DNA from: a virus | Length of the DNA: 64,000 bases | Reading direction: 5' to 3' (one strand) | IMG/VR virus record: IMGVR_UViG_3300008450_000005 | Coordinates: 1-64,000 of that record | Part shown: positions 61,897-64,000 of the stretch, one piece after another | How the letters are laid out: the number at the start of each line of letters is the position of its first letter | How positions within the stretch are numbered: the stretch's first letter is position 1 | Position numbers and translations under genes: made by a program | The notes under the pieces: generated by a model | Databases searched by the model: none | What the model was told of the DNA's origin: nothing | Seen by the model: the letters and a program-made list of their open reading frames with translations, nothing else

Positions 61897-63504
61897 ATGG
61901 CCGATTTAAAGCTTGTTCGGATTACAAAAGGAGATACCCAAACGGTACTCATAAATAAATTAAATCAAAATTTCGGAAGGATACTTTCTTCCGGCGGAGG
62001 AACCTATGGAAGGACTGGACAGGCAGGAACAATTGGCAACCCTGGGCTAACAGGTCCAACTGGAGACTATGGATCACCTGGTATCAGAGGATCTAAATGG
62101 TTTGTCTCGAATCTAGAACCACCCACAGGACTAACCGGATATTATGATGGTGACCATTGGGTAGTATCAACTGATGACTTCAAAGATTACATTTTAACTG
62201 GCGGGGTTTGGACTCCAAGCGGTTTATTTCTAACCGGAACTCAGTTTTTCACCAAAATCGAAGACATCAAGGATAGAACCGGCGATCAGACTAAAAATGC
62301 AATCGTCGAATTCACATCTACCCCATCTTCAACAACCATGGTTTTGTCTGATACCACCACGAGTACTTCGTATGGTAACAGTCAATATTCAAAATTCCAA
62401 ATATCCACTATTGGATCAGCTGGTAGAAATGTCCTAGAATTCTCTAAATCTGAATTACAGGACGGAACCGGTGCGGAAGCTTCGAAACATCCATATTTTG
62501 CATGGGAATTTGATGCAACACCGAATGATTACAGTCTAGTTTGGGGAATGACCGGCGGAGGATTCTTTTTGTCTGCTTCTGATTTGGCTATGATATCCCA
62601 AACTTCTGACTTTGAAATAGGAGTTACCGGAGCGATCATTTTTGATAATTCAAGTTCTCTGTTTCAATTTTCTAAAGAAAACATTGAGGTATCAACCGGG
62701 TCAGATTTTTATCTTTCATCAACAAGCACAAGTTTAGGAGCTACCGGTCTATCACTCTCCGGCAGTTTAAAGATTAACTCGGATTCAGCAACGGTTCCGG
62801 GAGTTACTTCAGATTCGTATATTACTGACGGTGGAAATGTTAGAATAACCTACACTACACCAAGCTCACTCAATCTACAGGATTCTCAAATCTCCTTAGT
62901 TAACGTAGTCCACGATTCAATCACAAACCCACTGTTCTTAAGCACAGCAGACGGCGAAACGAGATTTGCAAATTTATCTGAATCATATAACCAGGACCTA
63001 ACCGTTTTATCTGGCGCAACGGGAGCATATACCCGTGGTGGCACTGGATATTATATAAATTGGGCATCGGTTTCTCCAGCACCGGTCGGACCTACTGCCG
63101 ATCGTTCTCTTGCATACTTTAACACCGTAATAGTAAGTCCTTCGGGATTAACAGGTGGTGGAACAGCGGGCAATCCATTTAATGGGGTCAGCTTTTTAGG
63201 CACTTACGGATCAGGAATGAATAATAACCCTCTTGCTAAGATGATCGAAGAAAATAGATCATTCTCCCTCACTGTAACAGGGACTACGCAAGACCATTCA
63301 TTTAAAGCTGTTGGGATTGGAACTTATTCTAATCCAGCATCTCCTTTCCCGAATCCGTCAGTTGGTTCCGAATGGCAGATTTTACCATTTGCGTCACCGG
63401 CTGTTACTTTCCATGTCATGAGATTACCAAACAACGGAGCAACTGGTAGCTGGAGGGTTTTCTTCGAGGCTAATAAATTTTCAGGATTACTTTACGAGGC
63501 ATGA
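61897..63504 (+). CDS. Collagen-type tail fibre protein, paralogue 2
   Basis: 535 aa. LINKLNQNFGRIL (about 18-30) is the docking motif. Gly-X-Y triplets fill 35-67 and end in IRGSKWFV at exactly the same positions as in paralogue 1. GDHWVVSTDDFKDYIL corresponds to its DYWIDTD segment. The body is beta-rich with many TG and SGLTG turns, then ends in a domain with GSWRVFFEANKFSGLLYEA. Differences in the distal part suggest that receptor-binding regions diverged while the stem stayed fixed. The stop overlaps the next ATG (ATGA). Confidence 0.75.
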   Translation: MADLKLVRITKGDTQTVLINKLNQNFGRILSSGGGTYGRTGQAGTIGNPGLTGPTGDYGSPGIRGSKWFVSNLEPPTGLTGYYDGDHWVVSTDDFKDYILTGGVWTPSGLFLTGTQFFTKIEDIKDRTGDQTKNAIVEFTSTPSSTTMVLSDTTTSTSYGNSQYSKFQISTIGSAGRNVLEFSKSELQDGTGAEASKHPYFAWEFDATPNDYSLVWGMTGGGFFLSASDLAMISQTSDFEIGVTGAIIFDNSSSLFQFSKENIEVSTGSDFYLSSTSTSLGATGLSLSGSLKINSDSATVPGVTSDSYITDGGNVRITYTTPSSLNLQDSQISLVNVVHDSITNPLFLSTADGETRFANLSESYNQDLTVLSGATGAYTRGGTGYYINWASVSPAPVGPTADRSLAYFNTVIVSPSGLTGGGTAGNPFNGVSFLGTYGSGMNNNPLAKMIEENRSFSLTVTGTTQDHSFKAVGIGTYSNPASPFPNPSVGSEWQILPFASPAVTFHVMRLPNNGATGSWRVFFEANKFSGLLYEA

Positions 63505-64000
63505 AAATTAACAATAAATATATTAGAACAGGCGACCCTGCTTCTACAATCATCGATAAATCGAATTTCAACTTCGATCAAATTCTAGCGAGTGGATTTG
63601 GTGGAACCGGCTTCAATGGAGTTAAGGGACCAACCGGCGTAATAGGAAAAATTGGGCCTGATGGACCACAAGGAGCTACAGGTGTAAGAGGTTCTAATTG
63701 GTATCAGCAGAACACTTCTCCTTCAACAGCAGGAGCAAGTCCTTATGATTACTGGATAAATACTTCTAGCACGAATCAAGACCAGGTTTATTACTATGCC
63801 GGACCAACTTCTGGTTGGGTTGATTCGGGAGCATCTCTCAGAACTAATGGGGTCTTTGCTGGTGTTCAATCACTTTTGGGACCAGAAGGAGCTACAGGTT
63901 ATTCCGCAATTGTTATTAACGGCACTGGCGGAAGCCAAGCCAGAACTACTTTTGTCTATTCTGACACTGTATTTTCGGCTATCAACGCCAATCCCAATTT
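63501..64000 (+). CDS. Collagen-type tail fibre protein, paralogue 3 (cut by window end)
   Basis: The open frame from ATG 63501 to the window end encodes at least 166 residues. STIIDKSNFNFDQILASG holds the docking motif; ten Gly-X-Y triplets (GVKGPTGVIGKIGPDG and onward) end in VRGSNWYQ, one residue offset from the other paralogues. YDYWINTSSTNQDQVYYYAG is the same neck segment. It overlaps the previous gene by 4 bases. The C-terminus lies outside. Confidence 0.8.
   Translation, partial: MKINNKYIRTGDPASTIIDKSNFNFDQILASGFGGTGFNGVKGPTGVIGKIGPDGPQGATGVRGSNWYQQNTSPSTAGASPYDYWINTSSTNQDQVYYYAGPTSGWVDSGASLRTNGVFAGVQSLLGPEGATGYSAIVINGTGGSQARTTFVYSDTVFSAINANPN

Overview
This window is part of a large tailed-phage (myovirus) genome. 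It carries a T4-type head module (gp21-like prohead protease, gp23-like major capsid protein) and a T4-type baseplate module (gp25-, gp6-, gp7- and gp5-like proteins, plus hub candidates). Terminase, portal, sheath and tube genes are not recognisable here and probably lie outside. The likely host is a Bacteroidota bacterium. Starts are usually preceded by A-rich DNA without a Shine-Dalgarno sequence, one promoter matches the Bacteroidota -7 element TAnnTTTG, and one tail protein has Reg_prop-type propeller repeats, a family best known from Bacteroidota hybrid sensors. The host assignment is inference.

Layout. 1-3.3 kb: small unknown genes and a repair group (a UvdE-like protein that has lost metal ligands, a zincless Fpg/Nei glycosylase, a DEDDy 3'-5' exonuclease). 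3.3-10.4 kb: a nucleotidyltransferase-fold protein, an 862-aa polyprotein-like internal protein, a prohead protease fused to a repeat-rich scaffold, and the capsid protein, closed by a terminator. 10.5-14.9 kb: five probable internal head proteins, then a terminator. 14.9-16.9 kb: a P-loop kinase and a compact asparagine synthetase. 16.9-21.3 kb: more probable internal proteins, with one opposite-strand gene behind a bidirectional terminator. 21.3-23.5 kb: small genes including a Nudix hydrolase. 23.5-31.4 kb: baseplate hub and spike region. 31.4-34.8 kb: an S1-like RNA-binding protein, an amidoligase-like protein with a pentapeptide-type tail, and a structural candidate. 35-47 kb: baseplate wedge and large receptor-facing proteins. 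47.1-47.8 kb: PhoH ATPase on the minus strand. 47.9-64 kb: very large structural proteins and three consecutive collagen-type fibre paralogues, the last cut by the window edge.

How it fits together. Many proteins between 3.3 and 21.3 kb share a short peptide of the form aromatic-x-x-aromatic-(L/I)-N-E-(S/A/G), usually at the N-terminus. It resembles the T4 capsid-targeting sequence and ends in the (L/I)-x-E site expected for the gp21-type protease encoded among them. I infer a large set of co-packaged, protease-trimmed internal proteins, including an NTase-fold protein and one with a possible peptidoglycan-binding domain. Transcription units appear to start at a repeated GATATATAA element with no visible -35 box, like T4-type late promoters. 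No intergenic gap exceeds 300 bases; the longest, 34772-34968, holds an AT-rich hairpin and a promoter.
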